Positions 57,028 to 64,000 of a stretch of DNA of 64,000 nucleotides are shown here, one piece after another. The notes under the pieces were generated by a model, which made no database searches, had not been told where the DNA came from, and saw nothing but the letters and a program-made list of their open reading frames with translations. The position numbers and the translations under genes were made by a program. Source of the stretch: Mesorhizobium sp. ZC-5 (GTDB taxonomy: Bacteria > Pseudomonadota > Alphaproteobacteria > Rhizobiales > Rhizobiaceae); contig NZ_JAOWPT010000003.1 of assembly GCF_025753855.1 (NCBI RefSeq), positions 310,001 to 374,000 on the forward strand. Direction: 5' to 3'. Each line of letters opens with the position of its first letter. The first letter of the stretch is position 1.

Positions 57028-57876
57028 TTATTCGGCGGCGACGGGAACCGCCGCCGCGCGCTGGCGCAGCAGTTCCAGTGGATAGACGTTGAGTTCGGCA
57101 CGGTCGGTCGGCAGCGGCACGAAGGCTACCGACAAACCGCTCTTGCGAATGGTGCCGATCGCGAAGGAGGAACCGCGCACCATGCGCAGTACGTCGTTGC
57201 GCAGGATGTCGGTCGCAACGTGCTGGCCCATGCCCACGACCACCGGCACACCGTTCCAGACCGAGACCCGGTCGTGGTGGATGTGGCCGCTCAGGATGCC
57301 GACGATATCGCGGCCTTCAAGCAATTCTCCGAGGCGGACGGAATGCTCGCAGGCGATGTGGCGCCAGTGGGCGACGTCCGGTTCCTCGTCAAGTGCCGGC
57401 GGATGGTGCGAGACGATCAGCTTCGGCAGGTCGGGATGCGTGTCGAGCACGCCGGCCAGCCAGTCGAATTGCTCCTCTTCGATCGTGCCGCCGATGTAAC
57501 CCGGCGTGCTGGAGTCCAGCGTGACGATGTGGATGCCGTCTATGACCCGGTCGTGGAAATAGGGCGCATCGGTCGCCATGGTCTCGATACCCATGCCGGC
57601 ATAAAAGCCTTCGCGGGTGTCGTGGTTGCCGATCGCGTAGACGACCGGCAGGTCGGTCGCCTGCATGATCTGCCTGAGGATCGCATAACTTTCAGCATCG
57701 CCGCGATTGGCGAGATCGCCGCTTGCGACAAGGAAACTCGGCCTGGGTTCTATCGTGGCGACGAGCGCCAGAACCTGCTTCAGCGTCTCCTGCGTATTGC
57801 TGAACAGATGGTCGTCGACGGCCGGATCGCCAATGTGAAGATCGGTCAGATGAACGAAAGTGACTTCTCGGGACAT
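57028..57876 (-). CDS. metallophosphodiesterase (class III cyclic nucleotide/glycerophosphodiester type)
   Basis: A 282-residue calcineurin-like phosphoesterase. The metal ligands are all in place: [27 protein letters not shown] and SGHIHHD. This pattern fits the class III group that includes CpdA (cyclic AMP) and GpdQ (glycerophosphodiesters). No signal peptide is seen, so it acts in the cytoplasm on imported substrate. Its first 31 bases overlap the end of the ATPase gene, and the conserved first metal motif at residue 11 shows that this start is real. Confidence 0.9.
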   Translation of the reverse strand: MSREVTFVHLTDLHIGDPAVDDHLFSNTQETLKQVLALVATIEPRPSFLVASGDLANRGDAESYAILRQIMQATDLPVVYAIGNHDTREGFYAGMGIETMATDAPYFHDRVIDGIHIVTLDSSTPGYIGGTIEEEQFDWLAGVLDTHPDLPKLIVSHHPPALDEEPDVAHWRHIACEHSVRLGELLEGRDIVGILSGHIHHDRVSVWNGVPVVVGMGQHVATDILRNDVLRMVRGSSFAIGTIRKSGLSVAFVPLPTDRAELNVYPLELLRQRAAAVPVAAE

Positions 57877-58991
57877 GCGTCTGCTCCGGAGGTTTCAGTG
57901 ACTTTGATGCTGATCGGTCGGGGCTCCACCCGGCTGCCATCACTGGCGAGGAAGGCATGCACGGCTTCACCTGGAACTGTGATGGCGAAGGGCTCGGGCG
58001 GCAGTTCGGTGGTTACAGGCGTTGCGACCGCGATCGAAGTGCCGGCGGTCGTTCCATGGAAGTGGAACTCGCTGCCGAGGTCCTCGACCATCTCGACGGC
58101 GAACGGCAGCATGCCCGGCTGTATCGGCCCGGACGCCAATTGGGCTGCCGCAGGACGGAAGGCGAGGTCGAGCTTTGTGCCGGCCGGCAAATCCCAGACG
58201 AGGCGCGACCAGGGTACCAGATCGCCCGCGACCCGCGCACGGCCGTTGCCATCGACGATGGCGGGGAGGAAGTTCATCGGCGGCGAACCCAGGAAATTGG
58301 CGACAAAGCGGCTCTGGGGCTGCCGGAAGACCTGAGAGGGGCTACCGGCCTGCTCGATCAGCCCGTCGTTCATGACAATGAGTTTGTCGGCGAGCGTCAT
58401 CGCCTCCACCTGGTCATGCGTGACGAAAACGCTGGTGGTGCGCAGCTCGCGATGCAGCCGCTTGATCTCGATGCGCATCTGGATACGCAGCTTGGCGTCG
58501 AGGTTGGAGAGCGGCTCGTCGAACAGGAAGATACCCGGCGATCGGACCATGGCGCGACCCATGGCGACACGCTGCCGCTGCCCGCCCGACAGTTCCGACG
58601 GCTTGCGGGCCAGGAGATTTTCAAGGCCGAGCGTGGCGGCGATGCGTTCCACCCGCTGCTCGCGCTGTTGGCGCGAGACGCCCGAAACCTTGAGCGCATA
58701 ACCGATATTCTGCGCGACTGTCATATGCGGATAGAGAGCATAGTTCTGAAACACCATGGCGCAGCCCCGATGGGCCGGCTCAACGTCGTTGACGATGCGC
58801 CCGTCGATGGCGATCTCGCCGGCGCTGACATCTTCGAGTCCCGCGATCATGCGCAGCAGGGTCGACTTCCCGCAGCCGGAGGGACCCAGGACGACAACGA
58901 ATTCGCCGTCTTCCACGGAAAGGTCCACGCCACGCACGGCGGGGGTCTTGCCGTAGAGTTTGCGAACGGAGCGGATCTCGATCGATGCCAT
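57846..58991 (-). CDS. ABC importer ATPase (UgpC/MalK-like)
   Basis: A 381-residue MalK-type ATPase for CUT1 importers. Walker A is GPSGCGKST, the Q-loop is in [13 protein letters not shown], the signature is [16 protein letters not shown], Walker B is [13 protein letters not shown], and the switch His is in [13 protein letters not shown]-terminal TOBE regulatory domain follows from about residue 235. It is the first structural gene of the operon behind the TetR gene and overlaps the phosphodiesterase gene by 31 bases. Confidence 0.94.
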   Translation of the reverse strand: MASIEIRSVRKLYGKTPAVRGVDLSVEDGEFVVVLGPSGCGKSTLLRMIAGLEDVSAGEIAIDGRIVNDVEPAHRGCAMVFQNYALYPHMTVAQNIGYALKVSGVSRQQREQRVERIAATLGLENLLARKPSELSGGQRQRVAMGRAMVRSPGIFLFDEPLSNLDAKLRIQMRIEIKRLHRELRTTSVFVTHDQVEAMTLADKLIVMNDGLIEQAGSPSQVFRQPQSRFVANFLGSPPMNFLPAIVDGNGRARVAGDLVPWSRLVWDLPAGTKLDLAFRPAAAQLASGPIQPGMLPFAVEMVEDLGSEFHFHGTTAGTSIAVATPVTTELPPEPFAITVPGEAVHAFLASDGSRVEPRPISIKVTETSGADACPEKSLSFI

Positions 58992-59061
58992 TGCCTGATC
59001 CCGTTTCGGTTCAGCGATGGCGGTTGAATATCTACCGGCTATATCGTTTGGATGACGGTAG

Positions 59062-59076
59062 TCGAACGGTGTTCGA
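59062..59076. promoter_or_regulatory. candidate TetR operator before the importer operon
   Basis: TCGAACGGTGTTCGA has perfect 6-base arms and a 3-base centre. It lies in the 123-base gap between the TetR gene and the ATPase gene, 71 bases before the ATPase start. Confidence 0.5.
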
Positions 59077-59114
59077 ACCTGTGGATATTCATCAGGTGTC
59101 CAAGCATCTGACGG

Positions 59115-59741
59115 TCACGAAGCCTTGCGGAACATCGGCGCGACGACATCGACGATATGCGCGATCACCTCCTCGGCGTCGGAAAAATCGATCGCGTGGT
59201 TGGCCAAGACCTCGTTGCGCAGCCGGCTGCGCGTGACTTGAGACCTGATGCCTAGCGCACAGCTTATGCGCCAGCCGATCTCCGCCTCATTCAGCCAAGG
59301 CGCCAGCAGGCGGAAATAGGGAATAAAGACGCGATGGTGCTCGATGCCCTCGATGATCGAGCGGTAAAGCTCGGGATCGCGGCTGCGCTGTGCCATCGAG
59401 GTGAAATGCGAGAGCACCGGATATTTCGAGCCGGGTTCCAAGCTCCAGCGTACCGAGGGGCCGATCAGCGCGGCGATGATATCTTCCAACGCCGGCGGAT
59501 TGGGCGATGCGCGCTGGGCAGCCGAGTTCAGCAGCGACAGCCGCTCCGCGTTGAGCCGCTTGTAGACGCGCTCGGCGGCGGCGATGACGAGTTGCTCCTG
59601 AGAGCCGAAATGATAGCTCACCGACGACGGGGTCGTGCCGGCGACCATGGCGACGCGCCGCGCCGTCAATTCCTCGATGCTGCCGATCTTGCACAGAAGC
59701 TGCTCGCAGGCGTCAATGAGCCTTGTCGCGGTGGGGTTCAC
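59115..59741 (-). CDS. TetR-family regulator upstream of the importer operon
   Basis: A 208-residue TetR-type regulator with an N-terminal helix-turn-helix (LTARRVAMVAGTTPSSVSYH, FGSQEQLVIAAAERVYKRL) and a helical ligand-binding part (ALIGPSVRWSLEPGSKYPVL). It lies upstream of, and in the same direction as, the importer operon, with a dyad in between, so it may control that operon and read through into it. The first eight codons match the family start. No link to the type I secretion genes behind it is seen. Confidence 0.88.
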   Translation of the reverse strand: MNPTATRLIDACEQLLCKIGSIEELTARRVAMVAGTTPSSVSYHFGSQEQLVIAAAERVYKRLNAERLSLLNSAAQRASPNPPALEDIIAALIGPSVRWSLEPGSKYPVLSHFTSMAQRSRDPELYRSIIEGIEHHRVFIPYFRLLAPWLNEAEIGWRISCALGIRSQVTRSRLRNEVLANHAIDFSDAEEVIAHIVDVVAPMFRKAS

Positions 59742-59868
59742 AAAGCGAATCCAAGTGTGGGGCCTTGCTGACGATATCCCGCTACTGTTGCGGCTGAATG
59801 ACGATGCGGTGCTTGGAGTACATCAGCGGAATGGCAAAACCCCTGCGGCTCGCTCGCAGGGCCAGGCT

Positions 59869-61182
59869 TCATTCTTCCCGGAATGCTTTCTGGATCTGAT
59901 CCGACAGCGGCTTCACCAGGTAGGAAAGCATCGTTCGGTCGCCCGTCGGAAAGAACACCTCAGCCGGCATGCCTGGCGCCAGCGCCAGCCCGCGCAGCTT
60001 GGCGACCTCCGTTTTCGGCAGCTTCACCCTCGCAATATAGAAGCTTGTTCCGGTGCGCTCGTCGGTCGTGAGGTCCGCCGAGATCCGCGACAGCGTCCCG
60101 GTCAGTTCCGGCGTGGTTTGCTGATTGAACGCCGACAGGCGTAAAATCGCATTCTGGCCCACCGTCACCTGGTCGATATCTTGCGGTGCGACATGCGCCT
60201 CGACGGTCAGGTCGTCTGTTATCGGTACGATCAGCATCACCTGCTCGCCGGGCGTGATTACCCCGCCGACCGTATGCACGGCCAGCTGAAGCACCACGCC
60301 ATCCTGCGGACTGCGCAGGTCGATGCGCTTCAACTGGTCCTTCGCAGCAACCTCGCGTTCGACGAACTCGGAGATCTTTGCCTGCGTTTCGCGCAACTCG
60401 GTCGCAACCTCGCTGCGAAGATCCTGGTCGATCTGGATAATCTGCAGCTCTATCTCCGCCGCACGGCCTTTCACCTGCGCAATTCCTGCCGTCAACTGCC
60501 CGTGCTCGCCTTCAAGCCGCACCGCGTCCCGTTCCAGCTCCGTCATGCGGTCGATCGACACCAGCTTGCGATTCCACAAGTCCCGCACGCCTTCCAGCTC
60601 GACCTGGATCAGCTCGATCTCGCGGCGTTTCGCCTGCCGCTGCTCTGTCAGTCCGGCAGTCTCCTCCGTCAACTGGGCGATCCGTTCGCGCAATTGCGAT
60701 CGCTGGCCAGATCGCGCCTGGTGCCGGAAATCGAACAGCGACTGTTCTCCTGCCATCGATGCGGCGACACCGGCTTCGCCGCGTCGCGTTGTCAAAACGT
60801 CCGGAAAGCTGATCTTGTCCTTGCCGTCGCGCTCCGCCTCCAGGCGCGCCAGCCGTGCATAGAACTGATCAAGACCTTTTGAGACGATCGCCAAGCTGGC
60901 GCGCGTTGTCGTCTCATCCAGGCGCACCAGAATATCACCCGCCTTGACCCGGTCGCCTTCACGCACCCTGATCTCGCCGACCACGCCGCCTGTCGGATGC
61001 TGAACCTTCTTCACATTGGAATCGACCACCAGCCGGCCGGAAGCGATCACGGCACCCGACATCTTGGTCATTGCCGCCAGGCCGCCAACACCTCCGACAA
61101 GCAGCAGACAGGTAGCAACCCCGGCCACTAGATAGCGGCGGACCTGCCTATAATGCGAGGTGGTTTTGTCCTTGCTGCTCAT
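59869..61182 (-). CDS. type I secretion periplasmic adaptor (HlyD/PrsE-like)
   Basis: A 437-residue membrane fusion protein of type I secretion. It has one N-terminal membrane segment (YLVAGVATCLLLVGGVGGLA), a lipoyl half motif (VGEIRVREGDRVKAGDILVR), a long coiled-coil section of about 200 residues, the second lipoyl half (LKRIDLRSPQDGVVLQLAVH) and a C-terminal beta-barrel ending GMPAEVFFPTGDRT. It overlaps the ATPase gene (ATGA). The outer-membrane TolC partner is not encoded nearby. Confidence 0.93.
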   Translation of the reverse strand: MSSKDKTTSHYRQVRRYLVAGVATCLLLVGGVGGLAAMTKMSGAVIASGRLVVDSNVKKVQHPTGGVVGEIRVREGDRVKAGDILVRLDETTTRASLAIVSKGLDQFYARLARLEAERDGKDKISFPDVLTTRRGEAGVAASMAGEQSLFDFRHQARSGQRSQLRERIAQLTEETAGLTEQRQAKRREIELIQVELEGVRDLWNRKLVSIDRMTELERDAVRLEGEHGQLTAGIAQVKGRAAEIELQIIQIDQDLRSEVATELRETQAKISEFVEREVAAKDQLKRIDLRSPQDGVVLQLAVHTVGGVITPGEQVMLIVPITDDLTVEAHVAPQDIDQVTVGQNAILRLSAFNQQTTPELTGTLSRISADLTTDERTGTSFYIARVKLPKTEVAKLRGLALAPGMPAEVFFPTGDRTMLSYLVKPLSDQIQKAFREE

Positions 61183-62915
61183 GCCGGGCCAGCTCTATCC
61201 GTGGCGGCAACGACCTTCAGCGGTGCTGCTGCCCGGAGAACCTTGTTCAGCACCTCATCCTTCGGACCGAAGGCCTGCACGCGCCCATTGGCCATCATCA
61301 ACACCGTATCAACATTGGCCAGGGCACTGGGTCGATGTGCGACGACGACGACGATGCCGCCGCGGTCTCTGACGCCCTGGATGGCGGCGGAGAGGGCCGT
61401 TTCACCCTCGGCGTCGAGATTGGAATTGGGCTCGTCGAGGATAACCAGGAACGGATCACCATAGAGCGCGCGCGCAAGGGCTATACGCTGCCGTTGCCCC
61501 GCCGACAGTGTGGCGCCAGCCTCGCCAATCCTTGTGTCGTACCCGTCGGCCAGATGCACGACGAGATCATGCACGCCGGCGGCCTTGGATGCCGCCAGAA
61601 CCATATCGGATGACGCATCCGGATCGAAGCGGGCGATGTTCTGCGCAATCGTTCCGTCAAACAGCTGCACATCCTGCGGCAGATAGCCGATATGTTTGCC
61701 CAACTCGTCGGTCGGCCATTGGTCAAGCGTCGCGCCGTCGAGCCGTACGGCGCCCCGCGCCGGCAGCCAGACACCCGCAAGCGCGCGCGCCAGTGACGAT
61801 TTGCCGGAAGCGCTCGGGCCGATGACCCCCAGGCCCGATCCCTTGGCCAGCGTAAAATTTGCATCCCAAACCACCGGCGTCCGTTCGCCCGGCGGCGCGA
61901 CACTGATAGTCTCTACCGCCAATGCGCTGACAGGCGCGGGCAGGGTTACGCTGGTTACCTCTTCCGGCAGCGCAGACAACAGTTGCTTCAGGCGCGCCCA
62001 GCTTTGCCGCGCCGAGATAAAACCCTTCCAATGCGCTATCGCCAGTTCGATCGGAGCCAGCGCCCTGCCCATCATGATCGAGCTTGCGATCATGATGCCC
62101 CCGGTCGCCTCCTGCTGGATGACCAGATAAGCGCCGATCGCCAGGATTCCTGATTGCAGCATCAGCCGCAGTATCTTGGAAATAGTGCCAAGCGTTCCCG
62201 CAACGTCGCTCGCTGCCGCATGGGCGTTCAGGTAGTCGGCGTTGACGGTATACCACCGCTCGGCGATACGCCCGCCAAAACCCATGGCCTGCATGACTTC
62301 GGCATTGCGCCTTGTCGCTTCCGCCATCGTGCTGCGGACGGCCGCATGCTGTCCGGCGATCTTTGTCGGACCGCTGGTCCGGAATTCGGCCAGGAGCGTC
62401 AGTGCGAACAGCACAACGGCGCCGGCAAGCGCGGTAACGCCAATCCAGAAATGAAAAATGAAACAGATGCCGATATAGAGCGGCACCCATGGTAGGTCGA
62501 ACAGCGCGGTCGGTCCGGCACTGCCGATGAAGGAGCGGACTTGGTCCAGATCCCGCAAGGGTTGCAGTCCGTCGCCGGGAAGTTTGGCGCGCAGCGGCAA
62601 GCGCATGAGCGCGGAATAGACCGACGGGCTCAGCTTTGCATCCAGCCCCTGACCCAGCCGCACCATGAGGCGAGAGCGGATCAACTCCAGCACGCCCTGA
62701 AAGGTAAACAGCATCGCGGCAAACACCGCCAAGCCGACCAGCGTCGGCACGCTGCGGCCCGGGACGACCCGGTCATAGACCAGCAGCATGAAGAGCGAAC
62801 CGGTCAGGGCCAGCACGTTCACGACCCCGCTCATCAAGACAATGCCCGAAAAAGCACGTCGGAACGACGACAGAATTCCGGCCAGCGTAATCTGCGGCGA
62901 TGGCTTCGACTTCAT
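61179..62915 (-). CDS. type I secretion ABC transporter/ATPase (PrsD/PrtD-like)
   Basis: A 578-residue fused permease-ATPase that exports RTX proteins directly across both membranes with the adaptor. Five to six N-terminal membrane segments (VVNVLALTGSLFMLLVYDRV first) precede the nucleotide-binding domain: Walker A GPSASGKSSL, YLPQDVQLFDGTI, signature LSAGQRQRIALARAL, Walker B LVILDEPNSNLD. There is no N-terminal C39 peptidase domain, so it belongs to the PrtD/PrsD group that secretes C-terminally signalled proteins. ATG 62915 is used; an RTX gene lies upstream. Confidence 0.94.
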   Translation of the reverse strand: MKSKPSPQITLAGILSSFRRAFSGIVLMSGVVNVLALTGSLFMLLVYDRVVPGRSVPTLVGLAVFAAMLFTFQGVLELIRSRLMVRLGQGLDAKLSPSVYSALMRLPLRAKLPGDGLQPLRDLDQVRSFIGSAGPTALFDLPWVPLYIGICFIFHFWIGVTALAGAVVLFALTLLAEFRTSGPTKIAGQHAAVRSTMAEATRRNAEVMQAMGFGGRIAERWYTVNADYLNAHAAASDVAGTLGTISKILRLMLQSGILAIGAYLVIQQEATGGIMIASSIMMGRALAPIELAIAHWKGFISARQSWARLKQLLSALPEEVTSVTLPAPVSALAVETISVAPPGERTPVVWDANFTLAKGSGLGVIGPSASGKSSLARALAGVWLPARGAVRLDGATLDQWPTDELGKHIGYLPQDVQLFDGTIAQNIARFDPDASSDMVLAASKAAGVHDLVVHLADGYDTRIGEAGATLSAGQRQRIALARALYGDPFLVILDEPNSNLDAEGETALSAAIQGVRDRGGIVVVVAHRPSALANVDTVLMMANGRVQAFGPKDEVLNKVLRAAAPLKVVAATDRAGPA

Positions 62916-63223
62916 GCAAGCTCGCAATCAGGATAGGGCGTCTTGATACCGGAAGCAGTTATGTCCGACGCGGCTCCATTGGGCAGAAATCCGCTGCCAC
63001 CCTGCGAAGTCATATCCGAAAAAGGCTGCCGGCGGGAAGCCGTAGATTCGTGAAAACTTGATTTTGATAGAATATGCTCAACAGAGCAAAGGTTAAACAG
63101 CTTTCGACTGTCGGTCTTGAAGGGTTTCGCCAGGATATCGCCTCTCCCCGGAAGTCGAATTGCTGCCTTCACTACCTATTTCGCCTCAATTTTGAACAGC
63201 CTCGGCCATTGGCCTTAGCCTCT
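62916..63223. other. 308-base stretch upstream of the type I secretion genes
   Basis: A short frame on the minus strand (63172 to 62912, ending in an ATGA overlap with the ATPase start) is open for 86 codons, but it has no recognisable domain and weak start signals, so I do not call it a gene. The centre is AT-richer (63040-63110) and may hold the promoter of the secretion genes. Confidence 0.35.
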
Positions 63224-63628
63224 TCAATACATGACCGTGTTGAGTGTGACCGAAACGGGCGAACCCGTTTCGACCTGTGCGCTGCCACGTGCGAGCAGCC
63301 AGCCATCCGCGCGCTCAAGGCGCGCGACGATCCGCAGTGTCGGCGAAGCAGCCGAGCTTGCGGGCGGGGACAGCGAAAATTCTATCGCTTCCGACTTGCC
63401 GGCGCTTTCGATGCGCGTCTTCGCGGCCCGACGCCGCGCACTATCCTGAATGGCCGGGTCCTCGAGATAAATCTCAAGATGCCCCTTCGGGACAACCGCG
63501 CCACCCTCGAACGTGACTGCGCCGCGAATATCCGTCGATTGCGCAGCCGCGACTGTGCCGGCGGCCGCAGCGACAGCCGCCGCTCCGGCGGCCATTAATA
63601 TGGTACGGCGGTCGGTGGGGCGCTTCAT
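63224..63628 (-). CDS. exported YbaY/YscW-like protein
   Basis: A 134-residue exported protein. A signal with an Arg pair (KRPTDRRTILMAAGAAAVAA) directs it to the periplasm. The mature part is a single beta-rich domain similar to the YscW/YbaY lipoprotein family: DIRGAVTFEGGAVVPKGHLE, IYLEDPAIQDSARRRAA and LRIVARLERADGWLLARGS. The usual lipobox Cys is missing. It lies between the RTX gene and the secretion genes on the same strand, so it may be part of that transcript, possibly as a chaperone; function is not shown. Confidence 0.65.
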   Translation of the reverse strand: MKRPTDRRTILMAAGAAAVAAAAGTVAAAQSTDIRGAVTFEGGAVVPKGHLEIYLEDPAIQDSARRRAAKTRIESAGKSEAIEFSLSPPASSAASPTLRIVARLERADGWLLARGSAQVETGSPVSVTLNTVMY

Positions 63629-63687
63629 CGCACACTCTCCCTTGTCGTTTGGTGCCTACGCCGATGCTCAAGTGACCAGCGCCGGAC

Positions 63688-63714
63688 AGGAGGGGCACTC
63701 TAAGCGCCCCTCCT
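63688..63714. repeat. GC-rich hairpin between RTX gene and downstream gene
   Basis: AGGAGGGGC and GCCCCTCCT-type arms around a short loop, just after the RTX stop on the minus strand. It has no T-run. Such hairpins between an RTX gene and its secretion genes often reduce read-through. Confidence 0.5.
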
Positions 63715-63723
63715 GGTAACGAG

Positions 63724-64000
63724 CTAGGTGATAATGAAGTCTGCTGCCGAAAGATTCAGATTTGTGCTCAGTTGCGCAATCTGAATGGCCACACCGTCTC
63801 CGGAGCCATCGGCGTCGTAAGACAACGTTCCATCGTCGGTGTCGTAGATCATGCGGTCGTCGGCATCATGAGCAACACCCGATGCACTCTTGTGGAACGC
63901 GCCCAAGGCGAGAGCGCCGTCACCGCCCGCGTCCTCGAAGATGAGGCTGTCCAGCAGGATCAAGTCTTCGAGGACATTGAAGTCCTTGATCCAGTCGACG
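63724..64000 (-). CDS. RTX-type secreted protein, C-terminal part (cut by right window edge)
   Basis: The C-terminal end of a haemolysin-type calcium-binding (RTX) protein, the probable substrate of the adjacent type I secretion system. The frame runs in from the right edge. It reads VDWIKDFNVLEDLILLDSLI, then GGDGALALGAFHKSASGVAH, DADDRMIYDTDDGTLSYDAD and a hydrophobic end (LNLSAADFIIT). This is the usual final module that follows the Gly/Asp repeats and carries the uncleaved secretion signal. The N-terminal activity domain is outside the window, so the enzyme or adhesin type is unknown. Confidence 0.88.
   Translation of the reverse strand, partial: VDWIKDFNVLEDLILLDSLIFEDAGGDGALALGAFHKSASGVAHDADDRMIYDTDDGTLSYDADGSGDGVAIQIAQLSTNLNLSAADFIIT

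Noticed and set aside
55609-58335. 908-codon open frame on the plus strand across the importer operon
   Set aside because: It is antisense to five well-supported genes, its product is His/Arg/Asp/Gly-rich with no domain, and long antisense frames are expected in DNA with high G+C at third codon positions.
62912-63172. 86-codon frame ending in an ATGA overlap with the type I secretion ATPase
   Set aside because: The overlap is suggestive, but the product has no signal peptide, domain or ribosome binding site, and part of it lies in AT-rich, promoter-like DNA.

Overview
The window reads as a chromosomal segment of a high-GC alphaproteobacterium of the order Hyphomicrobiales, most like Mesorhizobium or a close Phyllobacteriaceae relative. 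The grounds are the gene order (aspS-parC, bpt, RDD, hemB, ldtR with an L,D-transpeptidase, glyA-nrdR-ribD-ribE-ribH-nusB, hppA, bamE-like, plsX-fabH-ihfA-merR), lineage families such as DUF982, DUF6163 and LdtR, a magnesium-type HemB, and several families of GC-rich palindromic repeats. No tRNA, rRNA, CRISPR array or insertion sequence was recognised.

Layout. 1-5.7 kb: end of aspS, an exported unknown, parC, and a repeat-rich patch holding a conserved hypothetical gene into which two palindromic elements appear to be inserted and translated. 5.7-13.5 kb: a quinoprotein dehydrogenase with a RidA protein, then an RND efflux pump and adaptor divergent from a TetR regulator with a clear operator dyad. 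13.7-24 kb: small exported and unknown proteins, an EamA transporter, Bpt, RDD, transhydrogenase SthA, DUF423, HemB, a TPR protein and 3-hydroxyisobutyryl-CoA hydrolase. 24-41 kb is the conserved core: LdtR and its likely target transpeptidase, one-carbon and riboflavin genes, NusB, a proton-pumping pyrophosphatase, a BamE-like lipoprotein, a cytochrome bc1 assembly chaperone, and the phospholipid/fatty acid genes plsX-fabH with ihfA and a MerR regulator. A small DUF1905 gene with an antitoxin-like N-terminus sits inside the riboflavin operon.

41-52 kb is accessory and the most interesting part. A LysR regulator diverges from a gene matching 2,2-dialkylglycine decarboxylase (DgdA). A tight co-directional run follows: the B12-binding subunit, a G-protein chaperone and the large subunit of an acyl-CoA mutase, then an enoyl-CoA hydratase, an acyl-CoA ligase, a peptide-type binding protein and a cytoplasmic serine hydrolase. 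The mutase resembles 2-hydroxyisobutyryl-CoA mutase: it keeps the diagnostic Asp117 but has Val at position 90. I read the cluster as a pathway for acids with a quaternary alpha carbon (2-aminoisobutyrate or isovaline, and 2-hydroxy acids).

52-64 kb: a stand-alone branched-chain amino acid-type binding protein; a TetR-controlled Ugp-like ABC importer operon that also encodes a metallophosphodiesterase and a CX5R phosphatase, suggesting uptake and breakdown of a phosphodiester; and a type I secretion system (adaptor plus ABC ATPase) beside the C-terminal end of an RTX-type substrate that runs off the right edge.
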